From positions 372,001 through 436,000 of the forward strand of contig NZ_JAPQNS010000003.1 in NCBI RefSeq assembly GCF_028867935.1: 64,000 nt of DNA, read 5' to 3'. Positions 18,527 to 27,116 of the stretch are shown in pieces. Under the pieces are notes generated by a model. It saw nothing but the letters and a program-made list of their open reading frames with translations. It made no database searches and was not told where the DNA came from. The position numbers were made by a program, and so were the translations under genes. How positions within the stretch are numbered: position 1 is the first letter of the stretch; every line of letters begins with the position of its first letter. The DNA is from Flavobacterium sp. SUN052 (GTDB lineage: Bacteria > Bacteroidota > Bacteroidia > Flavobacteriales > Flavobacteriaceae).

Positions 18527-20176
18527 ATGGCCGTTGAAATAAAAGTCCCCGCTGTAGGGGAGTCGATCACCGAAGTAACGGTTGGTGAATGGTTAAAAAA
18601 AGAAGGCGATACCGTGAAGGTAGACGACGTACTTTGTACGCTCGATTCCGACAAGGCATCGTTTGAACTCCCGGCGGAGGCCGACGGCGTGTTACACATT
18701 ATGGCGCAGGCGGGCGATACACTGCCTATTGGCGCGGTGATTTGCACGATTGATTCCGTAGCTTCAAATGGGGCGGCTCCCGCTCCAGAAGCACCAAAAG
18801 TAGAAGCTCCAGCACCTGCTCCAGCCCCCGAAGCACAACCTGCTGCCCCACAGTCTAAACCAGCCGAAGCTGCGGTGGCAACAGCCCCTGCACCGGCTCC
18901 AGCAAGTGGCGGTCAGGTAATTGAAATGAAGGTTCCTGCCGTTGGTGAGTCGATCACAGAAGTTACCATTGCAGCCTGGTCGAAAAAAGACGGCGACGTG
19001 GTGGCGCTTGATGAGGTCCTTTGCGAACTAGAATCAGACAAAGCTACGTTTGAACTTCCTGCCGAAGCCGCCGGAACGCTACGTATTGTAGCCAAAGAAG
19101 GCGAAACACTGCCCATTGGTGGCGTTATTGCCCGCATCGAAGTAGGACAGTCAGCTCCTTCGGCAGCCACTCCGGCTCCTCAGCCAGCCGCTCCGGCTGC
19201 TGCCCCTGCTGCTCAGAATGGTAATAGTCAGGCGAGCTACGCGGCTAATCATGCGTCGCCCGCTGCCGCCAAAATTCTGGACGAAAAAGGCGTTGATACG
19301 AGTGCCGTAACGGGTACTGGTGTTGGTGGACGTATTACGAAGGAGGACGCGGTGAATGCCCAGGCTAAGCCAGCGGCCCCTGCCCCTGCCCCTGCTGCTC
19401 CAGCGACAACAGCTAGCCCGGCAAAACCGGCTGCTCCGTCACCAGCTCCAGCTCCTTCTGCCGCCCCTGCTGGCGACCGGAATCAGCGTCGCGAGAAAAT
19501 GACTTCGCTTCGCAAGACGATTGCCCGTCGGTTAGTGGCGGTGAAGAACGAGACGGCTATGTTGACAACCTTCAATGAGGTTGATATGAAGCCGATCATG
19601 GACTTGCGGAATAAGTACAAAGACAAGTTCAAGGAAAAACATGCGGTAGGGCTTGGCTTTATGTCATTCTTCACGAAGGCGGTTTGTATTGCGCTGAAGG
19701 AATTTCCAGCGGTGAATGCTATGATTGATGGCGATCAAATGGTGTTCAACGATTACTGTGATATTTCTATCGCTGTGTCGTCTGCCAGGGGCTTGGTGGT
19801 TCCGGTTATTCGGAATGCCGAGCAGATGAGCTTCCAGGATATCGAGAAGGAGATCGTTCGTTTAGCTGGCCTTGCCCGCGACAACAAACTCACCATCGAT
19901 CAGATGCAGGGTGGTACGTTTACAATCACCAATGGTGGTATTTTTGGGTCGATGTTGTCGACGCCAATTATCAACGCCCCACAGTCTGCTATTCTGGGTA
20001 TGCACAATATTGTGGAGCGCGCAGTAGTGATCAACGGCGAAATTACCGTTCGCCCAATTATGTACGTAGCCCTAAGTTACGATCACCGGATCATCGACGG
20101 TAAAGAGTCTGTAAGCTTCCTGGTACGAGTGAAACAACTTCTGGAAGATCCAACTCGGATTTTATTAGACGTGTAA
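18527..20176 (+). CDS. sucB: 2-oxoglutarate dehydrogenase E2 (dihydrolipoyl succinyltransferase), two lipoyl domains
   Basis: E2o transfers succinyl groups to CoA and forms the core of the complex. The 549-aa chain has two lipoyl domains with lipoylation lysines Lys43 (DSDKAS) and Lys172 (ESDKAT), each followed by an Ala/Pro linker. An E3/E1-binding domain follows ([19 protein letters not shown], about 245-280), then a third Ala/Pro linker. The catalytic domain starts near residue 325 and contains His520 and Asp524 ([13 protein letters not shown]). E. coli SucB has a single lipoyl domain and about 405 aa. The two domains here are near copies of each other, so an internal duplication is likely. 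A strong hairpin terminator follows. Confidence 0.95.
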   Translation: MAVEIKVPAVGESITEVTVGEWLKKEGDTVKVDDVLCTLDSDKASFELPAEADGVLHIMAQAGDTLPIGAVICTIDSVASNGAAPAPEAPKVEAPAPAPAPEAQPAAPQSKPAEAAVATAPAPAPASGGQVIEMKVPAVGESITEVTIAAWSKKDGDVVALDEVLCELESDKATFELPAEAAGTLRIVAKEGETLPIGGVIARIEVGQSAPSAATPAPQPAAPAAAPAAQNGNSQASYAANHASPAAAKILDEKGVDTSAVTGTGVGGRITKEDAVNAQAKPAAPAPAPAAPATTASPAKPAAPSPAPAPSAAPAGDRNQRREKMTSLRKTIARRLVAVKNETAMLTTFNEVDMKPIMDLRNKYKDKFKEKHAVGLGFMSFFTKAVCIALKEFPAVNAMIDGDQMVFNDYCDISIAVSSARGLVVPVIRNAEQMSFQDIEKEIVRLAGLARDNKLTIDQMQGGTFTITNGGIFGSMLSTPIINAPQSAILGMHNIVERAVVINGEITVRPIMYVALSYDHRIIDGKESVSFLVRVKQLLEDPTRILLDV

Positions 20177-20182
20177 GTAAAC

Positions 20183-20251
20183 GTCATAGATAGTCATTAA
20201 AAAAGGTCATTGTTGTTCAGACAATGACCTTTTTTAATGACTATCTATGAC
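20183..20251. terminator. 69-base perfect hairpin terminator between convergent sucB and rhomboid genes
   Basis: Arms 20183-20213 and 20221-20251 are perfect 31-base inverted repeats with a 7-base loop. The stem contains an A6/T6 run, and further T residues follow on the plus strand (20252-20260). It can terminate both converging transcripts. It is built from the words GTCATT, TAGTCATT and GGTCATT that recur elsewhere in the window. Confidence 0.85.
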
Positions 20252-20258
20252 TTCTTTT

Positions 20259-21188
20259 TTAACTCTTCTGGCTCGCTTTAAACAGCTTTTGTTTTTCTTC
20301 GCGGGACAGGCTCTCGTAGCCAGAGCGAGAAATTTTATCCAAGATCGAGTCTATTTCAGCTTCATCGGGCATGGTTACCGAGCTTCCTGAAGCGGCCGTG
20401 CCAGCCGTCACATACGTACCCGTGCTAGCGTTGGCATTGCTCCGTTGGCGGTAGGACACTTTCACGGCTGGCTTCGGCCGGGTAAGCGATTGCCAGCCAT
20501 CCATAAGCCAATATATAGGCCGACCAAGATCGGTGCCGTTTTGAAGCAGTTTAATGAAAAAGAAACCCATTGCCGCCCCGCCGAGGTGTGCCAGTTCGCC
20601 ACCAGAGTTGCTGCCGCCCAGCTTGGCCAGTGACAATACAATCAGGAAGAAAACAATGTATTTGATGCGAACCGGCCCAAAGAAGAGCAGGTGAAAGGAA
20701 TAGTTCGGTAGTAAAGTGGCGGCCCCAACAGCTACGGAAAAGAAAGCTCCAGATGATCCCAGCATACGCACACCGCCCGATTGCTGCATAAAAAAGGGTA
20801 CCAGATTATACATGGCCAGATACAGCAACCCGCCCGCAATGCCACCCATTAAATAGAGGCCTAGCAACCGTCGTGCACCAAGGTACTCATCGACCAGACG
20901 GCCAAACCAGTACAGGCCCAGCATATTAAACAGAATATGAAAGGGGTCGGTTTGCGTAAATGAGTACGTAAATAAAGTCCAGGGATGCCGTATGAATTCG
21001 GATGCCCGAGCGGGAATAATTAACTGATCTAAAACAAACGCGTATAGATGCGATGTTTCTGACAACGTAAAAATCAGATTGAGCAGTAGTAACACTAAAA
21101 ATACTACAACATTCACCAATATCAGTTGCGCCAACGTGTTGTTGGGCTTCGAAAACTCAGAGCGGAAATCATCAAGTAAACTGCTCAT
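20259..21188 (-). CDS. Rhomboid family intramembrane serine protease
   Basis: The 309-aa membrane protein has the rhomboid six-helix core. The catalytic dyad is present: Ser146 in LGSSGAFF and His201 in ELAHLGGAAMG. The TM4-equivalent HILFNMLGLYWFG carries the His/Asn oxyanion pattern. About 90 residues of polar cytoplasmic tail end with DSILDKISRSGYESLSREEKQK. It is the last gene of mutL-rhomboid-rhomboid, two bases after its paralogue. Rhomboids cleave membrane proteins within or next to a TM helix; the target is unknown. Confidence 0.92.
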   Translation of the reverse strand: MSSLLDDFRSEFSKPNNTLAQLILVNVVVFLVLLLLNLIFTLSETSHLYAFVLDQLIIPARASEFIRHPWTLFTYSFTQTDPFHILFNMLGLYWFGRLVDEYLGARRLLGLYLMGGIAGGLLYLAMYNLVPFFMQQSGGVRMLGSSGAFFSVAVGAATLLPNYSFHLLFFGPVRIKYIVFFLIVLSLAKLGGSNSGGELAHLGGAAMGFFFIKLLQNGTDLGRPIYWLMDGWQSLTRPKPAVKVSYRQRSNANASTGTYVTAGTAASGSSVTMPDEAEIDSILDKISRSGYESLSREEKQKLFKASQKS

Positions 21189-21190
21189 TA

Positions 21191-21967
21191 CTAATAGAAT
21201 GTTTTTCGTTGAGAACCCCAGTATTTTACTAATATAAACGCAAACAACATGCCACCAATGTGAGCAAAGTGGGCAACGTTATCTGACTGTGCCCGATATA
21301 CGCCCGAATACACCTCGTAGGCCCCATAACCAAGAACGAGATATTTCGCCTTGATTGGTATAGGTGGAAACAACAAAAACAACTCAGTGTTTGGAAACAA
21401 CAAGCCAAAGGCCATGATAACACCGAATATGGCTCCTGAAGCTCCTACCATCGGCCCATCAATCTGCCGAGTCCAAAATTGATTTACAAAACTAAGGCTC
21501 TGTTGCCTAAACTGTTGATTCCCTGGATTTTCTCGATACGCGTCAATGAAACCTTCTAACTGATCGTAAGCTGAACTGGCATGACTCTCAATAAATCCCC
21601 AAAATGCATCGGGTGTGGGGTTGGCTCGGTAATCCTGCACCATCTCAAAAACCCGACTCATTTCGTAATAGTTGATACCCAAATACAATAGACCGGCACC
21701 CAAGCCGCAAAACATGTAAAAGAACAAAAACCGTTGCGCACCCCATGTTCGTTCGAGCATCGGACCAAACACGAACAGACCAATCATGTTACTGAAAATA
21801 TGACCAAAGCCCGCATGCAAAAACATGTGGGTCAGAAACTGAATGGGCTGAAAAAGATCTGATAGGAACGAGTGTAATCCGAACTGGTCAATAATTGGCT
21901 CCGAGGTAAATACAAAAGCCAATACATTTATCAAAATAAGCGTTCGGACAACGGGTGTCATCATCAT
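21191..21967 (-). CDS. Second rhomboid family intramembrane serine protease
   Basis: This is a diverged tandem paralogue of the previous gene. Catalytic Ser (VGASGAIFG) and His (AHFAHIGGMLF) are retained, with HMFLHAGFGHIFSNMIGLFVFG in the core. It has a long soluble insertion (about residues 110-170, EMVQDYRANPT through NPGNQQFRQ) before the serine helix that its neighbour lacks. The frame extends to a TTG at 21979, but three consecutive ATGs end at 21967; I chose the first. It follows mutL closely (30 bases), so mismatch-repair and rhomboid genes probably share a transcript without a functional link. Confidence 0.9.
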   Translation of the reverse strand: MMMTPVVRTLILINVLAFVFTSEPIIDQFGLHSFLSDLFQPIQFLTHMFLHAGFGHIFSNMIGLFVFGPMLERTWGAQRFLFFYMFCGLGAGLLYLGINYYEMSRVFEMVQDYRANPTPDAFWGFIESHASSAYDQLEGFIDAYRENPGNQQFRQQSLSFVNQFWTRQIDGPMVGASGAIFGVIMAFGLLFPNTELFLLFPPIPIKAKYLVLGYGAYEVYSGVYRAQSDNVAHFAHIGGMLFAFILVKYWGSQRKTFY

Positions 21968-21997
21968 GATTAAATACAATTTACGGCTTTAACCGAA

Positions 21998-24076
21998 TTA
22001 AGTTTTAAAAAGGCCCTGAATTTTATCTAACGTCAATACTGTTGTAATCGGTTCGCCGGTTGGTGTATAGCTGGGGTTGGTCGACGCGAATAATTGATCT
22101 AATAACGCTCTACTTTCGACCTCGCCCAAGCGCGCCTGGTGCCGCAATGCTGATCGTCGCGCCATCGACCGCGCCAGCGACTCAGACCGCTCTAACTTAA
22201 GACGTCCGGTATCGGCCCGAAGTTGCGCCAGCAGGTTAGCAAATAGCTCTTCTTCATTCTCGCCTGGCGTTAAAGCCGGAATACCCTGAAGCACAAATGT
22301 ATTGTCAGGCGCTTCGTCGAACTGAAAGCCAAGTCCAGTCAACTCCTCTCGCAGGTCGAGTGCAAGTTGATAGTCGACGGGCGAAACGTGCACCGTTTTT
22401 GGAAACAGTAACTGTTGCGAAGCCCCATTGCGCTTGGTCAGAGCGGCATGGAACTGGTCGTATAAAATCCGTTCGTGAGCGCGTCGCTGGTCAATGACCA
22501 ACATGCCTGATTTTACGGAAGCCAGTAAATACCGGCCATGTATCTGCAAAATTGTTCCACCCTCAGTCAGGCTTTCTGAGGTTGTCGGTGTTTCAAGCGG
22601 AAGCTGATTAACACGGCTTCCCAATGTGAGTGCGTCGATAGCGGCATTAACGTCACCCGAGGGCGGAGTCGGACTTGGGTTGGGAGCGGGCGCAGGTAAC
22701 CAGTCGGCGGGAGGTTCGCTGGGGGAATTTACATCCGGCCGTGAGAGTGTACCAGCTTTTGAACGCTCAAAAATTAGGCTTGAATTAGACGAAACCGGTC
22801 GGGGTGCGCTTGGTTTGGGCTCATCCACGCGTGCGGGCTCTGGCCGGTTAGCATGCGACTTGATAGTTGAAGCCACTGCACGTGGTCCTTGCTGGTCGAA
22901 GCTACTGGCTCCGGCTGGAAATCCAGTTGCCCAACCAGGCATTACCGGGCGGGGCACCGAACTGCTACTACGGTCTGGCTGTGGGGCACTGGCTGATGGG
23001 GCAGGCTCTGCTTTCTGGCGGTCTTTAGCGCTGTTCTGGTTATGGAGAAAGTTAACATTGCCTTCGAAATCGAGTGAAGGCGAAAGATTGTAAATCCCCA
23101 CCGCTTTGCGTACCGCGGCCATCATAATGGCATACACCGACCGCTCATCGTCGAACTTGATTTCGGTTTTGGTTGGGTGGATGTTAATATCGATGTGTGA
23201 AGGATCAATGTCAATAAACAGCACGTAAAACGGCTGATGCCCATCGGGTAGCGTTCCTTCATACGCACCGAGCACCGCATGATGCAGGTAATTGTGCTTG
23301 ATGAACCGATTATTGACGAAGAAATACTGCTCGTTGCGGGTTTTCTTGGCCGATTCGGGTTTACCGATGTAGCCGTGAACTGTTACGTAAGGGGTCTGCT
23401 CTTCGCAGGAGGCTAACTGTTCCCGGTAGTTCTTACCGAACATATCAATGATTCGGCGGCTCAACTTGCCTACGGGTAGATTATATACCTCGCGGTCGTC
23501 CTGAAACAGCGAAAAGGCCACTCCAGGGTTTGCCAGCGCCACTCGTTGAAACTCATCAAGAATATGACGCATCTCAACCGAGTTTGATTTCAGGAAATTA
23601 CGCCGAGCGGGAACATTAAAAAACAGGTTCTTGATAAGCAGATTAGTACCAGGCAGACACGAAATCTGTTCCTGCGCTTTAATCTCCGAACCTTCAATCC
23701 GAACCAACGTTCCCAGTTCCTCACTAGCCCGTCGGGTACGCATTTCAACCTGGGCTACAGCCGCAATAGAAGCCAATGCCTCGCCCCGGAAGCCCATTGT
23801 CATGATCTTGAACAGATCGTCGGACGAGCGGATTTTCGACGTTGCGTGCCGCTCAAAGCTCATGCGGGCATCGGTTTCAGTCATACCAGCACCATCGTCG
23901 ATCACCTGCACCAGTGTGCGACCGGCATCGCGCACAACCAACTGCACCGATTTTGCTCCGGCATCAACCGAGTTTTCGAGTAATTCTTTCACCACAGATG
24001 CCGGACGCTGCACTACTTCACCAGCAGCAATCTGGTTGGCAATGGAGTCGGGTAGCAGCTGAATGACGTTTTGCAT
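21998..24076 (-). CDS. mutL: DNA mismatch repair protein MutL
   Basis: MutL couples mismatch recognition by MutS to strand removal. The N-terminal GHKL ATPase is textbook (ELLENSVDAGA, DDGAGM, GFRGEALASIA). A Pro/Ser-rich linker covers about residues 345-490, followed by the C-terminal dimerisation domain. The endonuclease motif DQHA(x)2E(x)4E of nicking MutLs reads DQRRAHERILYD here. The downstream CPHGRP-type metal motif reads TPTGEP. Nicking activity by the known site is therefore doubtful. The length (692 aa) is a little above average because of the linker. It starts just after a hairpin that ends the TonB-receptor transcript. Confidence 0.96.
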   Translation of the reverse strand: MQNVIQLLPDSIANQIAAGEVVQRPASVVKELLENSVDAGAKSVQLVVRDAGRTLVQVIDDGAGMTETDARMSFERHATSKIRSSDDLFKIMTMGFRGEALASIAAVAQVEMRTRRASEELGTLVRIEGSEIKAQEQISCLPGTNLLIKNLFFNVPARRNFLKSNSVEMRHILDEFQRVALANPGVAFSLFQDDREVYNLPVGKLSRRIIDMFGKNYREQLASCEEQTPYVTVHGYIGKPESAKKTRNEQYFFVNNRFIKHNYLHHAVLGAYEGTLPDGHQPFYVLFIDIDPSHIDINIHPTKTEIKFDDERSVYAIMMAAVRKAVGIYNLSPSLDFEGNVNFLHNQNSAKDRQKAEPAPSASAPQPDRSSSSVPRPVMPGWATGFPAGASSFDQQGPRAVASTIKSHANRPEPARVDEPKPSAPRPVSSNSSLIFERSKAGTLSRPDVNSPSEPPADWLPAPAPNPSPTPPSGDVNAAIDALTLGSRVNQLPLETPTTSESLTEGGTILQIHGRYLLASVKSGMLVIDQRRAHERILYDQFHAALTKRNGASQQLLFPKTVHVSPVDYQLALDLREELTGLGFQFDEAPDNTFVLQGIPALTPGENEEELFANLLAQLRADTGRLKLERSESLARSMARRSALRHQARLGEVESRALLDQLFASTNPSYTPTGEPITTVLTLDKIQGLFKT

Positions 24077-24083
24077 GGGTCAG

Positions 24084-24172
24084 TAATGATGAATGATAAG
24101 TGATGAATGATAAATGATATACCCGGCATAACCTGCCTGTATTCATCATTCATCGTTTATCATTCATCATTA
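24084..24172. terminator. Word-repeat hairpin between TonB receptor and mutL
   Basis: TAATGATGAATGATAA at 24084-24099 and the following GATGAATGATAAAT pair with 24141-24172, giving arms of about 32 bases with few mismatches. The words are GATGAATGAT repeats. It overlaps the receptor stop codon and lies upstream of the mutL ATG on the other side, so it probably terminates the receptor transcript. Confidence 0.7.
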
Positions 24173-26617
24173 AAAACGAAGAGGCACCACTACTTTCAGG
24201 CTTGCATTGCGGCCCATATTGAACACGCCCTGCCGCCCCGTTGCGGGGTTGCTTCCGAAATATTTCAGGCGGTTCTGATGGCTCTGGTATGCCTTGTCGA
24301 GTATGTTGTTGACCGACAAGTACACCGAAAACAATGTTCGACCATTGTTACCCATTACATCGGCTCCGGCCCCTATATTCCATAACGTAAAAGCAGGGGT
24401 TAGCGTTTCGGTTCCGAACGCTAAAAGTGCCTGATTCTGGGTTTGATTGTGTTCCACTTCCGTTTGCGCATAGCCATTATGCAGCAGTCGACCCATTTCG
24501 CTACGGGTTATTTTTGCCTGGACAATAACGCGGGGAGGGGGTAAAAACGGCAGATACTTGGCTGAATCACCCTTGGCAGAACGATTTAGCGAACGCACCA
24601 GCGAATACGTAGCCGATAAATTCAGCCATTTGGCCCCGGTCGGGTTATACGTCACCTGACCCTCAGCACCGTATAACACCGCATTACCCTGCACGTAACG
24701 GTAGGTAAGAATGGGACGTGATGGATCTACAATGGAGTCTTTACCAGCGCGATTCAAAACTTTTTCGGAATACGTATAATTATTAATGGCGTTGCGGAAC
24801 AGGCTGGCCGTGATCGAAATGTCCGGGGTTTCGTACACGATACCAAAATCGGTTTGCAGCGAGACCTCCGAGCGAAGATTTGGATTGCCGATTTCGTAAC
24901 GGAAGGTGCCCGCATGTTCGCCATTGGCCGAGAGTTCGGGGGTGGTGGGCGCCCGGAAGCCCCTTGCTACGTTGGCTTTAATGGTCAGTTTAGGCGTAGC
25001 CAAAAAAGAGGCCCCGATGCTTGCGGTTGGATTGGCATACGTTTTATCCAAACCGGCAAACCGTATTTGCCGGTTGCGGCCTGCATCTTCAGTAAATGCA
25101 CCGGCTTCGTCAACATACAACGGATTGATATGCATCTGCCGAACGTCGAGCCGAACCCCGCCATTGACTGTAAACCGGTCAGTTTTTTTCTGAACAAAAA
25201 TTACAGCACCGTTATCTCGTGAGTGGTATCCCGGATACAGCACCTGCAAACCCCGATTATCGTTAAACTGCCAGAGACCGCTCGTACCCACTGTTACTTC
25301 CCAACCATTTCGGGCATCCATGAAGTATTTGAGATCATAATACACGTTCTGCAAGAAGAAATAGAGGGCTGGCTGGCCGGGTGTGAGGGTGCTGGCAAAC
25401 TCTTGCCGTTTGTTTTTGCTGTAGCTCACTACCGCCGAAAAATTACCCCGGCCAATTTTTGCAAACGTGTTCCAGGAGAGTTTGGCGTGGTTGAGGTTCT
25501 GGTAGTTGGCCCGGTCGATGGCCCGACTTCTCAGATCAGCGTCAGTAACCGGTGCAACACCCTCTGTTGTAGCGTTCAGACGCACCAGTTTTACGTATCG
25601 ACCCTTTGCGTCGCGCTCACCCGTTACAATGTTGATGTCTTCGTGCCAGTTGGAAAAATTCAGTTGCGAATACCCCCATTTCCGGCTCAAACCCACGGTT
25701 CCGTTTACGTCCATCTCGCGGTAGGCCGACCCGTAAACCCGGCCGTCATATTGGTTGCGGTAGTTTCCTGCACTTTTACCGCTAACCCGCAAACGCGTAA
25801 AGAAACCTTTCTGACCAGTTGTCTCCATCATGGCCGATACACCAACCATGCTGTTGTTGGTCTGGTAATTCGTCAGGATTTGGCCCTGAGTAATGCCCGG
25901 TTGCGGAGGTCGCGACGAAATGAGACTCATCACTCCGCCCAAGCCGTCGGAGCCATACAGAAGACTTCCCGCCCCTTTGATGATTTCGTAGCGTTCAATT
26001 GAGTATTCGTCCACTTGTAGAGCATGTTCTTCGCCCCATTGGTTATCCTCCTGCCGAACACCATCGTGAACGGTAATAACCCGGTTAAAGCCAAGGCCAC
26101 GAATAACGGGTTTGGATAGCCCCACCCCCGTAGTGATTTGCGACATGCCGGGCATTTTTACCACCGCATCCACTAAATTGGTCGATGCCGTCTGTAGCCA
26201 CTGTAGCTTGGAATAGGTCATAATCGGCACGGGGCTCTCCCGGACTGTAGAACCCGTTGTGAGGCCGGTAACCACCACCTCATTTAATTGAGCCACTTCG
26301 GTTTCCAGCGAAAACTCGATGTTGGTGCTGTCGCCGGATAGCGCTACCCGGCGCGTCAGAGTTTTGTAGCCCACCAAACGGACTTCAACAGTCAATGAAC
26401 CGGCTTGTAGCCCCAGCAGTCTGAACCGGCCATTGGCTTCCGTAGCCGTCCCTTTTTTTAGGGATGGAATAAAAATAGTAGCCCCAACGAGCGGCTCGCG
26501 GGTTTTAAGGTCGGCAACAAGGCCATTGAGTGATGTCTGCGCAAGAGCAGATTGGGATATGGTCAGGCCATACCCAAGCAGGCTCGCCAACAGGCAAAGC
26601 CGGTAAAATGATTTCAT
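24170..26617 (-). CDS. TonB-dependent outer membrane receptor with carboxypeptidase-regulatory domain
   Basis: The 815-aa protein has a signal peptide (cleavage after about residue 26, SALA-Q) and a carboxypeptidase-regulatory-like beta domain (residues 28-115, VADLKTREPLVGATIF). The plug (about 125-235, VVVTGL, PVIRGLGFNRVITVHDGV, GAGSLLYGSDGLGGVMSL) and a 22-strand barrel to the C-terminal aromatic (VPLRF) follow. It takes up a ligand across the outer membrane using TonB energy. There is no SusD partner, so a glycan role is unlikely. The His-rich membrane protein 39 bases upstream in the same direction suggests a metal or metal complex as cargo, which is an inference. Confidence 0.93.
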   Translation of the reverse strand: MKSFYRLCLLASLLGYGLTISQSALAQTSLNGLVADLKTREPLVGATIFIPSLKKGTATEANGRFRLLGLQAGSLTVEVRLVGYKTLTRRVALSGDSTNIEFSLETEVAQLNEVVVTGLTTGSTVRESPVPIMTYSKLQWLQTASTNLVDAVVKMPGMSQITTGVGLSKPVIRGLGFNRVITVHDGVRQEDNQWGEEHALQVDEYSIERYEIIKGAGSLLYGSDGLGGVMSLISSRPPQPGITQGQILTNYQTNNSMVGVSAMMETTGQKGFFTRLRVSGKSAGNYRNQYDGRVYGSAYREMDVNGTVGLSRKWGYSQLNFSNWHEDINIVTGERDAKGRYVKLVRLNATTEGVAPVTDADLRSRAIDRANYQNLNHAKLSWNTFAKIGRGNFSAVVSYSKNKRQEFASTLTPGQPALYFFLQNVYYDLKYFMDARNGWEVTVGTSGLWQFNDNRGLQVLYPGYHSRDNGAVIFVQKKTDRFTVNGGVRLDVRQMHINPLYVDEAGAFTEDAGRNRQIRFAGLDKTYANPTASIGASFLATPKLTIKANVARGFRAPTTPELSANGEHAGTFRYEIGNPNLRSEVSLQTDFGIVYETPDISITASLFRNAINNYTYSEKVLNRAGKDSIVDPSRPILTYRYVQGNAVLYGAEGQVTYNPTGAKWLNLSATYSLVRSLNRSAKGDSAKYLPFLPPPRVIVQAKITRSEMGRLLHNGYAQTEVEHNQTQNQALLAFGTETLTPAFTLWNIGAGADVMGNNGRTLFSVYLSVNNILDKAYQSHQNRLKYFGSNPATGRQGVFNMGRNASLKVVVPLRF

Positions 26618-26656
26618 GGAAAGTAGGTTGCATTTTGGTAATTGGTTCAGTGAAAC

Positions 26657-27040
26657 TCAAAACCATGCAACTGGCGGTCCCCGGTGCCGGAAAACCACAC
26701 GGGCAGCGGGCTGGAAAACCGCTGCCTGAAAAAGGGGGGGAATGGAGAGGATACTGACAACCAGCGGCAACAGCAACATAAAGGTTGTGGGTTGCCAGTC
26801 GTCGTAAAGAATTTGGCTCAGCGCATCGAGCCAGATGATTTCCTGTTGGGTGTGATTATTGGGCTGATACGGATCATCGCCAATAGGAATATAGGGGTGG
26901 GCGTGGCTAACAATGGTTCCGTCGGCCAGCCGGTGCGCGTGCCGGAACACCACACCGTTGACCAGCGTGAGCACGTATAGCACCAGCAGAAAGCGGGCTA
27001 CGATCAGGCGGTATGGAGTGGCGGATAGCACGGCAAACAA
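26657..27040 (-). CDS. Small His-rich membrane protein upstream of the TonB receptor
   Basis: I do not recognise a named family. The 127-aa protein has a hydrophobic N-terminal helix (LIVARFLLVLYVLTLVNGVV), a His-rich loop (FRHAHRL, then VSHAHPY and NNHTQQE), a second helix (FMLLLPLVVSILSIPPLF) and a basic tail. The HxH and HAHP motifs look metal-binding, and cotranscription with a TonB receptor suggests metal sensing or uptake. The frame has no ATG: the start is TTG (27040) or GTG (27031), with an in-frame stop just upstream. The 39-base gap to the receptor and common strand imply an operon. Confidence 0.65.
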   Translation of the reverse strand: MFAVLSATPYRLIVARFLLVLYVLTLVNGVVFRHAHRLADGTIVSHAHPYIPIGDDPYQPNNHTQQEIIWLDALSQILYDDWQPTTFMLLLPLVVSILSIPPLFQAAVFQPAARVVFRHRGPPVAWF

Positions 27041-27074
27041 AAAAAATGAGGTTTACTCGTAAATATAGGTAATA

Positions 27075-27094
27075 AACGAAGGTGTACGTTCGTT
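27075..27094. promoter_or_regulatory. Imperfect palindrome upstream of the His-rich protein / TonB receptor operon
   Basis: AACGAA (27075-27080) and TTCGTT (27089-27094) flank an 8-base centre. On the minus strand it sits just ahead of TATATTTA, a near match to the -7 consensus, so it could be a repressor site of this operon. No regulator is nearby, and the evidence is only symmetry and position. Confidence 0.35.
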
Positions 27095-27116
27095 GGATTG
27101 GCCCACCAATAGTCTT

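Noticed and set aside
22626..23093. 155-codon Gly/Ala-rich frame on the plus strand within mutL
   Set aside because: It is the antisense shadow of the Pro/Ser-rich MutL linker.
25223..26002. 259-codon open frame on the plus strand inside the TonB receptor gene
   Set aside because: It is antisense to a well-matched receptor, has no recognisable domain or start context, and reflects codon bias of the real gene.
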